Source: Marivita geojedonensis (lineage in GTDB: Bacteria; Pseudomonadota; Alphaproteobacteria; Rhodobacterales; Rhodobacteraceae). From it: DNA of 64,000 nucleotides. The notes below the pieces were generated by a model. It made no database searches, was not told the DNA's origin, and was given only the letters and a program-made list of their open reading frames with translations. The stretch is taken from NCBI RefSeq assembly GCF_002115805.1, contig NZ_JFKC01000001.1:124001-188000 (forward strand), in the 5' to 3' direction. Positions 38,201 through 46,348 of the stretch are shown piece after piece. Position 1 is the first letter of the stretch. The number at the start of each line of letters is the position of its first letter. The position numbers were made by a program, and so were the translations under genes.

Positions 38201-38670
38201 TCCTGACGGCCTTTGAGCAGGTAAACAGCAACTTCTCGCTTCTCTTCACCCATCTCTTTGGCGGTGGCGAAGCCAATCTTGTGATGGTCGAAAGCGATGA
38301 TCCGCTGGAAGCGGGTCTTGAGATCATGTGCCAGCCGCCAGGCAAGAAACTGTCCACCCTGTCGCTCCTCTCGGGGGGCGAACAGACCCTGACAGCACTC
38401 GCCCTAATCTTTGCCGTATTCCTTGCCAATCCTGCGCCGATCTGTGTGCTTGATGAGGTGGACGCGCCGCTTGACGACGCAAACGTCACGCGGTTCTGCA
38501 ACCTGTTGGACGAAATGTGCCGCCGCACCGAGACACGCTTCCTCATCATCACACACCATGCGGTGACCATGTCCCGGATGGATCGGTTGTTTGGCGTAAC
38601 GATGCAGGAGCAGGGCGTCAGTCAGCTCGTGTCGGTGGATCTCAAGAAGGCCGAACGGATGGTCGCGTAA
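35215..38670 (+). CDS. smc: Chromosome segregation protein SMC
   Basis: The protein has 1151 residues from GTG 35215. Walker A is GPNGCGKSN (31-39), the Q/R loop LVRQGQIS follows, then long coiled coils flank the hinge (about 490-640). The C-terminal head has LSLLSGGEQTLTALALIF (near 1050) and Walker B ICVLDEVDAPLDD (near 1075). It forms the condensin ring with ScpA/ScpB, which are not in the window. The coiled coils are extremely rich in Ala, Glu and Arg. Confidence 0.97.
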   Translation: MRFSKLRLTGFKSFVDPTDLVIADGLTGVVGPNGCGKSNLLEALRWVMGENRPTAMRGGGMEDVIFAGAATRPARNFAEVSIQIDNSDRLAPAGFNDQDQLDIVRRITRDVGSAYKVNGKDVRARDVQMLFADASTGAHSPALVRQGQISELINAKPKNRRRILEEAAGISGLYQRRHEAELKLKSTEANLLRVDDVIEQLAAQLAQLARQARQAARYRAIGEELRHAEGLLLYRRWKDADIARAEADGQLRERTTDAAKAETAAREATKAREKADAALPPLREEAAIAAAIVQRLTLQRDTLSEQESRAEELIETLTRRIDQMTKDMERESGLNRDAGETIQQLEWEARELAKAAEGHEDKLAAATEAAREAGAVLQARESDLSQKTEDVARLAARHQSAHRLLADSQKTLERNEAETARAREAMTAARQTLAEAKQSAATASEEQVAARDLSERADQVLTEAEAARAETQSREADARAERSEAEGELNALSAETTALARLLERDTAEGGQILDRLQVEQGFEKALGAALADDLRAPEVEGDGPTGWTALPRYDTDQPLPSGVTPLTNHVSVPEVLERRMAQIGLAEAEDAARLQPLLKPGQRLVSSEGDLWRWDGYRAWAEDAPSAAALRLEQLNRLESLKQETARASARVEGARAAHESLTQRLSDLTHAEKAARQARRDADASVTEAARKLSRAEADRDMAEGKLESLTMSVSRHEDEATTARAQLLEAQRAVAELEDLDTARAEVEDLKLTVEAARMTMMARRSEQDELRREGDARKARSQQVTKELSGWRHRLETAEKRSAELAERRTAAETELDSAANTPAQLAAQRESLGHEITQAEARKAAADDALSASEAALRSADQAEREAERKASEAREARARSEARAEAAREAVNAAAERIAEEQETSPTALLQKLNADPENLPKAEAVEADVNRLKRQRDALGAVNLRAEEDAREVQEEHDTLLSEKQDLEEAIKTLRSGIASLNHEGRERLLTAFEQVNSNFSLLFTHLFGGGEANLVMVESDDPLEAGLEIMCQPPGKKLSTLSLLSGGEQTLTALALIFAVFLANPAPICVLDEVDAPLDDANVTRFCNLLDEMCRRTETRFLIITHHAVTMSRMDRLFGVTMQEQGVSQLVSVDLKKAERMVA

Positions 38671-38711
38671 ACGTGTCCAGAGCAATTGCCCGGATGCGTT
38701 AACGTGCTGGC

Positions 38712-39068
38712 ATGATCCGCGTATTTCTATCCTTTTTGCTGCTGCCCTCTGTCCTTCTGGCCCAGAGTGAAATGGCCCGCGAAAGCGACCGGCTTTTTGA
38801 CCACGACAGTCTTGATGCACGGTTGCGCGGTCGCGCGATCATCTTTTTCGACGACGGTCAGTCGCGGTTCTTCGAAGACGGCCGGTATACCTACACCTAC
38901 GCGGACAATGGTGGGACCGGCTACGGCTATTTCAAAGTCATGGAGGACAGCACGGTCTGCATCGCGTTCGTCACAGGTGCAGAGCGGTGCGATCTCTACG
39001 TGACGGATTCACGGGGAAGGCTGGTTGTCATCACAAGCACTGGTGACCGTTTCCCAACTCGAGACTGA
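38712..39068 (+). CDS. Hypothetical periplasmic protein
   Basis: The protein has 118 residues with a signal peptide (MIRVFLSFLLLPSVLLAQ). The mature part is a small beta-rich domain (AIIFFDDGQSRFFEDGRYTY, FKVMEDSTVCIAF) with two cysteines (CIAF and RCDLY) that could form a disulfide. No family recognised. It starts 41 bp after smc. Confidence 0.6.
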   Translation: MIRVFLSFLLLPSVLLAQSEMARESDRLFDHDSLDARLRGRAIIFFDDGQSRFFEDGRYTYTYADNGGTGYGYFKVMEDSTVCIAFVTGAERCDLYVTDSRGRLVVITSTGDRFPTRD

Positions 39069-39198
39069 TCCAAGTTCCGCTGAGCGGGCAGGATTGAACC
39101 ACCTATAACAACCTATTGGCGAAATTCGGGATATACCCACCAAATCTCGGCCAAGTTCTGCCGAATTCAACGGTTTGACAACAAACCTTACCCATCCG

Positions 39199-39213
39199 TT
39201 AACACTTTATTAT
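39199..39213 (+). promoter_or_regulatory. Near-match to a CtrA box upstream of the receiver gene
   Basis: TTAA (39199-39202), 7 nt, TTAT (39210-39213) matches the CtrA consensus TTAA-N7-TTAA except for the last base. It is 57 bp before the receiver start. Chance occurrence is quite possible in this AT-rich spacer. Confidence 0.3.
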
Positions 39214-39269
39214 GAAATCACATTGAACTGTGAACGAACCCCCGCCCACAACAGGAGCCATTGAGCTTA

Positions 39270-39632
39270 ATGCATGTTCTGATCGTTCAGACCAACCCGC
39301 CGCTTGCGCAGATGTGGCAACGCCATCTGCAACGGCACGGGCATGTCGTGGACATTTCAACCGATCAGGACGGCGCAATCGACAGGCTGTCGGAGCAGAA
39401 TTATCCGATCATCATCTTGGACGTAGTGTTGAACGACGGAAGTGCCATCGCAGTCGCGGATTACGCCAGTTACCGTCACCCCGACGCGCGCGTAATCTTT
39501 GTCACCAATACCAGCTTTTTTTCGGATGGATCGATCTTCCAACTGTGTTCAAACGCTTGCGCTTTTGTACCCAGCGCGACTCAGCCGGATGACCTTGCCG
39601 CGATGGTCGAGCATTACGCCAAGGTGTCCTAA
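39270..39632 (+). CDS. Stand-alone receiver-like protein with degraded active site
   Basis: The protein has 120 residues from ATG 39270 (TTG 39261 is nearer to AGGAG and is the alternative). It has a CheY-like fold order. Asp51 (IIILDVVL) and Thr79 (IFVTN) are kept. The acidic pair after strand 1 is replaced by Gln7-Thr8 (LIVQTN) and the conserved Lys region reads FVPSAT. Without the acidic pair and Lys, normal Mg2+-dependent phosphorylation is unlikely, so it may be a phosphorylation-independent binding module. Its stop overlaps the convergent gene's stop by 3 bases. Confidence 0.7.
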   Translation: MHVLIVQTNPPLAQMWQRHLQRHGHVVDISTDQDGAIDRLSEQNYPIIILDVVLNDGSAIAVADYASYRHPDARVIFVTNTSFFSDGSIFQLCSNACAFVPSATQPDDLAAMVEHYAKVS

Positions 39633-40618
39633 GCTGCCGCAAGGCGCTCGCGCCCATGCGGCGCATCAAGATCAAGCACGGGATTGATCGGAATGATGCG
39701 ATACGGATTAATGCTCTCGTGGCTGTAGTGATAGTGCCGAACGATGTGATCCATGTTCACCGTGCCAGCAACCCCCGGCCACTGATACAGTTCCCGCGTA
39801 TACGCCCAAAGGTTCGGGTAATCGACAATCCGACGGCGGTTGCATTTGAAATGCAGGTGATACACGGAGTCGAAGCGGATAAGCGTTGTAAACAGCCGCC
39901 AGTCGGCCTCAGTGATGCGATCACCCATCAGGTAGCGTGACCGGCCAAGTCGCTCTTCCAGCCAGTCGAGACTTTCGAAAAGTGGGACGACAGCGGCGCT
40001 ATATGCCTCCTGCGTCGTGGCGAAACCCGATTTGTAGACGCCGTTGTTTACGGTGTCGTACACTCTCTCGTTCACCTCTTCGATGGCGTCTCTCATAGAC
40101 ACAGGCCAGTATTCATCTGAGTTGCCAGTGATCTCGTTGAACGCAGAATTGAACATGCGAATGATTTCCGAACTTTCGTTCGACACGATCGTTTCACGCG
40201 TCTTGTCCCAAAGGATCGGTACCGTGACGCGGCCCGAGATTTTCGGATCAGCCTTCAGATAGATATCGCGCGCGAAGGGCACGCCATAAAGTGTGTCGCC
40301 GGTCGCGCCGGGATAATCCCGATCAAAGCTCCAGCCGTCACCCAACATGTCCGGGTGGACAACCGAGACGCTGATATGGTCCTCAAGTCCTTTGATCGCG
40401 CGAAAGATCAGAGTGCGGTGCGCCCACGGACAGGCGAGGCTGACATAGAGGTGATATCGACCGGATTCGGCTGGAAACCCACCCTCACCCGAAGGTCCGG
40501 CAGAGCCGTCCGGTGTAATCCAGTTACGAAACTTTGCCGTGCTGCGTTTGAAAGCGCCGCCAGTGCTTTTCGTGTCGTACCACTGATCCTTCCAAACACC
40601 TTCTACCAACAGTCCCAT
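39629..40618 (-). CDS. Glutathionyl-hydroquinone reductase (GST Xi class, YqjG/ECM4-like)
   Basis: The protein has 329 residues from MGLLVEGVWKDQWYDTKSTG; open codons further upstream are not coding-like. The class motif YVSLACPWAHRTLI holds the catalytic Cys, and the C-terminal helical domain includes GDRITEADWRLFTTLIRFD and the terminal YRIIPINP. It removes glutathione from glutathionyl-hydroquinones. Length is normal. Confidence 0.93.
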   Translation of the reverse strand: MGLLVEGVWKDQWYDTKSTGGAFKRSTAKFRNWITPDGSAGPSGEGGFPAESGRYHLYVSLACPWAHRTLIFRAIKGLEDHISVSVVHPDMLGDGWSFDRDYPGATGDTLYGVPFARDIYLKADPKISGRVTVPILWDKTRETIVSNESSEIIRMFNSAFNEITGNSDEYWPVSMRDAIEEVNERVYDTVNNGVYKSGFATTQEAYSAAVVPLFESLDWLEERLGRSRYLMGDRITEADWRLFTTLIRFDSVYHLHFKCNRRRIVDYPNLWAYTRELYQWPGVAGTVNMDHIVRHYHYSHESINPYRIIPINPVLDLDAPHGRERLAAA

Positions 40619-40727
40619 ATCCCGCTCCGTCAACTTCTGTTGAACAGTAGATAGTGCGGTGCGGAAAATCACAAAACTCCCGTACACGCGCAGCAAGGTC
40701 TTGTTTTTTGCACAGAGCGAAGCAGGA

Positions 40728-41120
40728 TCAACCGATCCGCGACAACAAGGCCAGCACATCCGACCGGTGAAGGACCCCGGCGACACCCGATCCGCTCAGC
40801 ACCGGAAAAACACGATGCGGATGCTCGATGAACATCTCGGCAACGCGAATGACCTCGTCTTCGACATCGACCGAGATCACATTGCGGGACATATGATCCT
40901 CTACCCGCCCCGTCCATTCGCGGTGGTAGCTGGCGTGCAGGGCGGGCCGGAAACAGTCTTTCTGGGTCAGGATACCGATCATTTCCCCGTCATCGCTCAA
41001 CACCGGCGCGGCCGCAGCCTTGGCATCAACCAGAACCGCCACGGCCCGCCGAATGGGCGTGTCTGCGGTGAGGGTCGGGATGTCGGTGCGCATGATTCCA
41101 CCCACGCGGTATTCGGTCAT
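40728..41120 (-). CDS. Tandem CBS-domain protein in the nqr operon
   Basis: The protein has 130 residues from MTEYRVGGIMRTDIPTLTAD, with GGAGG 6 nt upstream. Two CBS motifs: IMRTDIPTLTADTPIRRAVA...PVLSDDGEMIGILTQKD and HMSRNVISVDVEDEVIRVAE...FPVLSGSGVAGVLHRSD. Such stand-alone pairs bind adenine nucleotides and regulate partners. Its ATG overlaps the nqrM stop (ATGA), so it is the last gene of the nqr operon and might sense energy charge for NQR; that is inference. Confidence 0.85.
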   Translation of the reverse strand: MTEYRVGGIMRTDIPTLTADTPIRRAVAVLVDAKAAAAPVLSDDGEMIGILTQKDCFRPALHASYHREWTGRVEDHMSRNVISVDVEDEVIRVAEMFIEHPHRVFPVLSGSGVAGVLHRSDVLALLSRIG

Positions 41121-41296
41121 TCTGCCTCCTCCCCTCTCTGTCGTCGCCTGAGCGGACAATCCGCACAGCGTCCTACTGAAAGCTGATCCGCCGCACCACA
41201 GCTTGTCCGCGCGGGGCCACGCCCAAGGGCCAGTCCAACGCCGATGCCACCCGCAGCAAGGGTTACGATTGCAATGGCGAAAAGGACCTCGATCAT
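41117..41296 (-). CDS. nqrM: NqrM-like Na+-NQR maturation protein (small, cysteine-bearing)
   Basis: The protein has 59 residues. One N-terminal membrane helix (MIEVLFAIAIVTLAAGGIGV) is followed by LGRGP, SCG and C-x2-C (Cys33, Cys44, Cys47) and a basic-acidic tail. This is the layout of NqrM (formerly DUF539), needed to place the iron centre between NqrD and NqrE. It lies 10 bp after apbE and overlaps the CBS gene by 4 bp. It is short, and weak in sequence outside the motifs. Confidence 0.8.
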   Translation of the reverse strand: MIEVLFAIAIVTLAAGGIGVGLALGRGPARTSCGAADQLSVGRCADCPLRRRQRGEEAE

Positions 41297-41306
41297 CGGA
41301 ATTTCC

Positions 41307-42281
41307 TCACAAAAGTACGTCCGATATCTCGCCGGTGCTGACTTGCTGCAATCCGCTATCGTCCTCGATCAGAAACAGAGCGGATACATCCCACGTTTTC
41401 GCAAGGTCCGGGCCAGCCACCTCTCCAGCGGCAAAGAGCGCCGTGGCCCAGCCATCCGCCATCATCGCTGTCGCTGCCATGACTGTCACAGATCGCAAAC
41501 GACCCGTGACCGGGGACCGCGATGCCGGGTCAATAATGTGGCTGTACAGCCGACCGTTCAGAACGTAGCTCTGCGTCCGCACACCCGAAGTCGCAACCGC
41601 CATCCCGCTTGGCAGTCTCAGTACGGCTGATAACTCTTGGAGATTGAGCGGCGACTCGACGGCAACCTGCCAATCCCGACCGTCCGGATGTTGACCAACC
41701 GCGATAAACTCTCCTCCCAGATCAAGAAGCATATCCGTGGCGCCTGCCGACCGCGCCAACTGCGCCGTCCGGTCCAAAGCCCACCCCTTGGCGATTCCGC
41801 AAAGATCCAGGGTCAACTCCGGACGCTGCTTTACGACCCCTGCGTCTGACACCAAAACCGACCGCCAGTCTGGGGCACCACCCGACCGGATCGGACCAAA
41901 TCCCCATTGCGCCACCAGAGGCCCTACTGTTGGGTCGAAGGCTCCTTCACTCTGGCGAGCAATATTCAATGCAGCAGCAGTCACGGACGCCAGATCCGGA
42001 TCGGTCAACCGGTGCTCTGCAAACGCGTTGAACCGGCTGATCGTGCTGTCAGGCCGCCAAGGCGAGAAGCGCGCATCGATATCGGCATAGAGAGCCTTGA
42101 TCTCGGGAACCAATTCGGCAATCTCAACTTGTTCGCCAGCCAGTAGTCGCCAATGCGTTCCAAAGGCAGCACCGGCATTTTCCCGAGTTGCAGATGCGTA
42201 GCAGGTCTTCGGCACACACAGCGCTGCTCCAATCAGACCAAGTGCGGATCGTCGTGAAGGGTGAAGGATATTTGACGCCAT
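41307..42281 (-). CDS. apbE: FAD:protein FMN transferase ApbE
   Basis: The protein has 324 residues with an N-terminal Tat-like or lipoprotein-like leader (SRRSALGLIGAALCVPKTCYA). ApbE hallmarks: DARFSPWRPDSTISRFNA, GIAKGWALDRTA, LLDLGGEFIAVG and SHIIDPASRSPVTG. It attaches FMN by a phosphoester bond to Thr in NqrC (and NqrB). It is in the operon 3 bp after nqrF. Confidence 0.93.
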   Translation of the reverse strand: MASNILHPSRRSALGLIGAALCVPKTCYASATRENAGAAFGTHWRLLAGEQVEIAELVPEIKALYADIDARFSPWRPDSTISRFNAFAEHRLTDPDLASVTAAALNIARQSEGAFDPTVGPLVAQWGFGPIRSGGAPDWRSVLVSDAGVVKQRPELTLDLCGIAKGWALDRTAQLARSAGATDMLLDLGGEFIAVGQHPDGRDWQVAVESPLNLQELSAVLRLPSGMAVATSGVRTQSYVLNGRLYSHIIDPASRSPVTGRLRSVTVMAATAMMADGWATALFAAGEVAGPDLAKTWDVSALFLIEDDSGLQQVSTGEISDVLL

Positions 42282-42284
42282 CGC

Positions 42285-43508
42285 TCAGGCTCCGAAATCA
42301 TCATAGAAGATTGACGCAGGCTCGACACCCAGTCGGCTCAGCGTCGCAAGAACCGCCGAAATCATGACAGGCGGTCCACACAGGTAATATTCACATTCTT
42401 CGGGGGCCGGATGTGCCCGCATTTCGGCAAGCAGGGTTTCGTGGATAAACCCTGTCGCACCCGTCCATCGATCTCCCGGCGCAGGGTCCGACAGTGCAGG
42501 CGTCCAGCTGAATTTATCGTGCCGTCTGGCAAGCTCGGTGAATTCTTCCGAGTAGAAAAGGTCGGCGGCAGAGCGAGCGCCATAGAAATACCGGATGCGC
42601 CGGGTGCTGCCACGGGCGAGTTCCTGATGGATCATGGCGCGCAAAGGTGCCATGCCGACACCACCGCCAACATAGACCATTTCGCGGTTGGTCGGTTGCA
42701 CATGGAAATCCCCGAACGGTCCAGAGAGGGTGATGTCATCCCCCTTTGCAACCGAGAACAACCAGGACGACACTATCCCCGGCGGAACCGCGTCCTCTCG
42801 GCCCGCCGGAGGAACAGCCAGACGGATATTGAACACCGCGCGACCCGTGTCCTCTGGCCGGCTGGCCAGCGAATAGGCACGCGTGACCTCTGCATCCGAC
42901 CGTGATGCCATCGACCGCCAGCCCGACAGATCCCACGCGTCCCTGAACGCCGGCGGAACCTCGATGTCGGCAAAATTCAATTCGTAGGGGGGCGCCGTGA
43001 TCTGCATGAAGTCGCCCGCTCTGAAATCAGACGAACGATCTTCCGGCAAGTTGACGACGATCTCGCGGATAAGCGGGGCCAGCATCCGCGTCGAGGCGAC
43101 CGTGCAGTCAAATCCACCGCCTGAGCCTAGGATGTCGTCTGAAACATGAACGGCGCAGTCTCCGCGCAGGCTGGTTTGGCAAGCGAGGCGCACATGCGCA
43201 CGTCGTTCACGTGGCGAGAGAACACCACGCTCGGTCGCCTGCGGCTGTCCGGCCCCATCGCCCGTCACGGTCACACGACACAATCCGCATGTGCCTGAGC
43301 CGCCGCAGGCTGCCGGTATCATGATCCCGGCACCATGGAGCACACCGAGAAGCTTGTCCCCCCGACGCGCTACGACATGTTTTGTTTCGTTGACTTGTAC
43401 GTCCAGTCCCGTGCTTGGCACCAATCGCCTTTGCAGAAACAGCAACCCCACGGCCATCCCGACAATCAGGCCAACGATGATCAGACTTCCAATGAGAACC
43501 TCTGTCAT
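42285..43508 (-). CDS. nqrF: Na+-NQR subunit F (NADH dehydrogenase, FAD and 2Fe-2S)
   Basis: The protein has 407 residues: an N-terminal membrane helix, a 2Fe-2S ferredoxin domain with [14 protein letters not shown], then FAD/NADH reductase domains with [26 protein letters not shown] and the C-terminal [12 protein letters not shown]. It takes hydride from NADH and feeds electrons into NqrC/B. It overlaps nqrE by 4 bp. Confidence 0.96.
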   Translation of the reverse strand: MTEVLIGSLIIVGLIVGMAVGLLFLQRRLVPSTGLDVQVNETKHVVARRGDKLLGVLHGAGIMIPAACGGSGTCGLCRVTVTGDGAGQPQATERGVLSPRERRAHVRLACQTSLRGDCAVHVSDDILGSGGGFDCTVASTRMLAPLIREIVVNLPEDRSSDFRAGDFMQITAPPYELNFADIEVPPAFRDAWDLSGWRSMASRSDAEVTRAYSLASRPEDTGRAVFNIRLAVPPAGREDAVPPGIVSSWLFSVAKGDDITLSGPFGDFHVQPTNREMVYVGGGVGMAPLRAMIHQELARGSTRRIRYFYGARSAADLFYSEEFTELARRHDKFSWTPALSDPAPGDRWTGATGFIHETLLAEMRAHPAPEECEYYLCGPPVMISAVLATLSRLGVEPASIFYDDFGA

Positions 43509-44119
43509 TGCGCCGCCACCATCTGAGCAAATGAGGCAAAGCCAAGCGACATCAGCCCGGCAAGCACAAATGCAATGCCGAGACCTCGCAAACCGGCAGG
43601 CAGATCAGCATAGGCAAGACGCGACCGTATCGCCGCCAGCATTGCGACCGCGACGGCGAAACCGAACCCGCTGCCCAGACCGAACACGACGGACTCGGCG
43701 AGGGAGTAACTCCGTTCTACCATGAACAGGCTTCCGGCAAGAATGGCGCACTGCACGGTGAGCAGAGGCAGAAACACACCGAAAGCAGCATGAATCGAAG
43801 GCAGGAACCGGTCGAGCAGCAGCTCAAGCACCTGCACCGATGCGGCGATCACGCCAATAAAGGCGATCAGCGACAGGTAAGAGAGATCCAGCTCAGGCAT
43901 CCCTGCCCAGGCCCATGCGCCCGGTGCCAGCAGCCCCTGATAGATCAGGTGATTAAGTGGCACCGTCACGCCCATCACACCCGTCATGGCCACTCCAAGG
44001 CCAAACGCAGCCTCGGGCCGTTTTGACAAGGCAAGGAACGTGCAAAGGCCAAGGAAAAGCGTCAGTGGCATGTTGTCGACGAAGGCCGCCGTCAGAAAGA
44101 GATCCCAGAGCCCGGTCAT
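43505..44119 (-). CDS. nqrE: Na+-NQR subunit E
   Basis: The protein has 204 residues and six membrane helices. [20 protein letters not shown] keeps the cysteine-bearing inverted-repeat helix of NqrE/RnfA, and [13 protein letters not shown] the second Cys. NqrD and NqrE together hold an intramembrane iron centre. It overlaps nqrD and nqrF by 4 bp each. Confidence 0.93.
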   Translation of the reverse strand: MTGLWDLFLTAAFVDNMPLTLFLGLCTFLALSKRPEAAFGLGVAMTGVMGVTVPLNHLIYQGLLAPGAWAWAGMPELDLSYLSLIAFIGVIAASVQVLELLLDRFLPSIHAAFGVFLPLLTVQCAILAGSLFMVERSYSLAESVVFGLGSGFGFAVAVAMLAAIRSRLAYADLPAGLRGLGIAFVLAGLMSLGFASFAQMVAAQ

Positions 44120-44781
44120 TCCGCCGGCTCCACATACAGGGGCGGAGTGTGTTCGCGCGCTTCCGCCTGCTCGGGCTTAAAACTACGGATGGTCCAGACC
44201 AGCAGGCCCAGAAGGAAGAACGCCGAAGGCGCAAGCAGCATGAGGCTCAATGGTGTGAACCAACCGCCGCTTTCTGCGAGCGGCAGGATCTGGGCGCCAA
44301 ACAGTTCGCCCTTTCCGAACAGTTCACGCAGACTTCCGATCACGATCAACACGAAAGAGTAGCCAAGGCCATTCCCGAAGGCATCCACCATCGCCGGCAG
44401 CGGAGCATGGTGCCGCGCATATGCTTCGGTCTGCCCCAGGACGAGGCAGTTCGTCGTGATCAGCCCGACATAAACCGACAAAGCCCGGCTGATTTCGGCG
44501 AAATAGGCCTGCAGGATCTGGTCGATCACGATCACCAGTGATGCAACGATGACGATCTGGACTATCAGTCGGATCGTATCGGGGATGTGCCTGCGGATCA
44601 TACTCACCAACCCGGCGGCCATCGTCAGAACCACGGTCAGTGACACGGACATGGTCAATGCGGTTGCCAGCGTCGTGGTTACCGCAAGTGCCGAACAGAT
44701 CCCGAGGATCTGCAACGTCACGGGGTTTTGCCGGATCAGTGGATCGGTCAGTGTTGACCAGAAGTTCAGGCGTTCTGCCAT
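44116..44781 (-). CDS. nqrD: Na+-NQR subunit D
   Basis: The protein has 221 residues and six helices. [20 protein letters not shown] carries the first Cys and [16 protein letters not shown] the second, matching NqrD/Rnf[15 protein letters not shown] is also typical. Lies 3 bp after nqrC. Confidence 0.94.
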   Translation of the reverse strand: MAERLNFWSTLTDPLIRQNPVTLQILGICSALAVTTTLATALTMSVSLTVVLTMAAGLVSMIRRHIPDTIRLIVQIVIVASLVIVIDQILQAYFAEISRALSVYVGLITTNCLVLGQTEAYARHHAPLPAMVDAFGNGLGYSFVLIVIGSLRELFGKGELFGAQILPLAESGGWFTPLSLMLLAPSAFFLLGLLVWTIRSFKPEQAEAREHTPPLYVEPAE

Positions 44782-44784
44782 CGC

Positions 44785-45579
44785 TCAGAACTCCCCGCGC
44801 GAGATGGCAGCGATCAGAGGGCCGTACCCGTCCGGACCCAACCAGAAGCGGACCATCTGGGTAACGCCACGCCCGGTGCGGGTTGCACCCGTGATCCCAT
44901 CCACCTCGTGCACCCCCGAGGACGGTCCGCGCGCGACGCGGAAGCGAAGCTCGCCACTGTCGTCGCGCAGCTCTGTTCCGGGAAAGCCGGCCTGCCACGA
45001 TGCTTCCTCGATCCGACCTCCAAGGCCGGGGGTCTCGGAATGTTGCGTTACGGCAAGACCCGCAAATGTGTTCATGTCCCCGCGCAGCGCGAGAATGGCA
45101 TCTATCCGCCCGCCATAGCCCTGTCCGCTCAATGGCAGCAGCGCCAAGGATACCTTGTCTGTATCGCGTAGCAGGTAGATTTGCACGAAATCAGGCCGCT
45201 GCCCAAGCCCAGCGATGTCCTGCCCCGGTTCAAGCTGCGTCCAGTTGTCGGGATCGCTCAGTGCCGCTTCAAGATTGGCCGGTGTCACGTCCTGTGCTGC
45301 ACGCCCTTTTTCAAGATCGATCACGACAGTCGACAGTGCGCCGCCGGACTGCTCCAACAGCTGAGCCATGCCGGGAATGCCATTGACCAGCGCAGCAATC
45401 CGCGCCTGCTCCTCTGCCGCCCGGTTTGCAGCCTGAATCGGTCGCAGCACCACGGTCGCACCGCTCACCAGTGCAGCGCATACCACCGAGACAAGAAAAG
45501 CGACAAAGACGGTTTTGAGCCTGCTTTCATTCGGCAAGGCCAGTATTCGGCGAAAAGGGTTCCAGTCAGGTCCGGCCAT
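44785..45579 (-). CDS. nqrC: Na+-NQR subunit C (FMN-carrying)
   Basis: The protein has 264 residues from MAGPDWNPFRRILALPNESR. One N-terminal helix anchors a periplasmic domain that contains HEVDGITGATRTGRGV, the DGxTGAT site where ApbE attaches FMN to Thr. ETPGLGGRIEE is conserved too. It overlaps nqrB by 14 bp. Confidence 0.94.
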   Translation of the reverse strand: MAGPDWNPFRRILALPNESRLKTVFVAFLVSVVCAALVSGATVVLRPIQAANRAAEEQARIAALVNGIPGMAQLLEQSGGALSTVVIDLEKGRAAQDVTPANLEAALSDPDNWTQLEPGQDIAGLGQRPDFVQIYLLRDTDKVSLALLPLSGQGYGGRIDAILALRGDMNTFAGLAVTQHSETPGLGGRIEEASWQAGFPGTELRDDSGELRFRVARGPSSGVHEVDGITGATRTGRGVTQMVRFWLGPDGYGPLIAAISRGEF

Positions 45580-46348
45580 GACGCCTCCTGCGTTGGGAAA
45601 TCCAGATGGCCAGCACCAACTCATCAATGAGCGGCGCGGCCAGAGATGACAAAAGGGACGCCGCGACAACGATCTGGGCAGGTGCCGCGCCGTCCCAATT
45701 GGAAGCAAACATCAACACAAGGGCAGCATAGACCGCTCCGTTGAGCCAGCGACCGAATGTCGTCGCGGCGCAAGTCACCGGGTCCGCAACCAGCAGCACC
45801 AGTCCAAGCCCCGCCACCAGAAGAACAGGCTCAGGAAGCAGTCCCATGCCAAAGGCGATGACGGCGACTATTGCCGCCCCTCCAAGCAGAGCGGCCGACA
45901 TTGCCCCTGTCCCGACACCGATCACCGCAGCGGGGATCGCTGCCCATGCGACAGGCGCATCGAAGTCCGGCCATGCGAAGGCTGGAAATCCGAAACCGAG
46001 AAAAGAAAGTGCGACAGTTGCCGGGTTCACCACGTTTCGCCCCCAGCCTCCGAAAACAAGCTCTCCCATGACGACGCCGAAGCTGATGCCGAGAACCAAT
46101 CGGAACACTCCAAGGTCTTCCGGAGCGAACACCGCGATCGCCAGCGCGGTTATCAGCGCGGAGAGCGAAGGCGGCTGGGCCCGGACCAGCATGAAGACGA
46201 GATGCCAGACAGCCACCACAAGAGCGCAAAGTCCCAATCGCCCCAACGCATCTGCTCGGCCAGCCGAAAGCCAGAACAGAGCCAGTGGAAGATATGCTGC
46301 CAGCAGCATCAGCGCTACGGTCTCCCGGTTCCACAATCCCCGACTCAT
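45566..46348 (-). CDS. nqrB: Na+-NQR subunit B, compact form lacking the SGAT flavin motif
   Basis: The protein has 260 residues against about 410 for typical NqrB. Conserved pieces remain: LGISFGVVMGELVFGGWGRNVVNPAT, VADPVTCAATTFGRWLNG and the end SLAAPLIDELVLAIWISQRR. The N-terminal cytoplasmic segment, the loops and the SGAT stretch after the GRNxxNPA region are absent; FPAFAWPDFDAPVAWAAIPA stands there instead. It overlaps nqrA and nqrC, so a frameshift inside the operon is not evident. It may hold one flavin fewer than the standard enzyme. Confidence 0.85.
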   Translation of the reverse strand: MSRGLWNRETVALMLLAAYLPLALFWLSAGRADALGRLGLCALVVAVWHLVFMLVRAQPPSLSALITALAIAVFAPEDLGVFRLVLGISFGVVMGELVFGGWGRNVVNPATVALSFLGFGFPAFAWPDFDAPVAWAAIPAAVIGVGTGAMSAALLGGAAIVAVIAFGMGLLPEPVLLVAGLGLVLLVADPVTCAATTFGRWLNGAVYAALVLMFASNWDGAAPAQIVVAASLLSSLAAPLIDELVLAIWISQRRRRHGRT

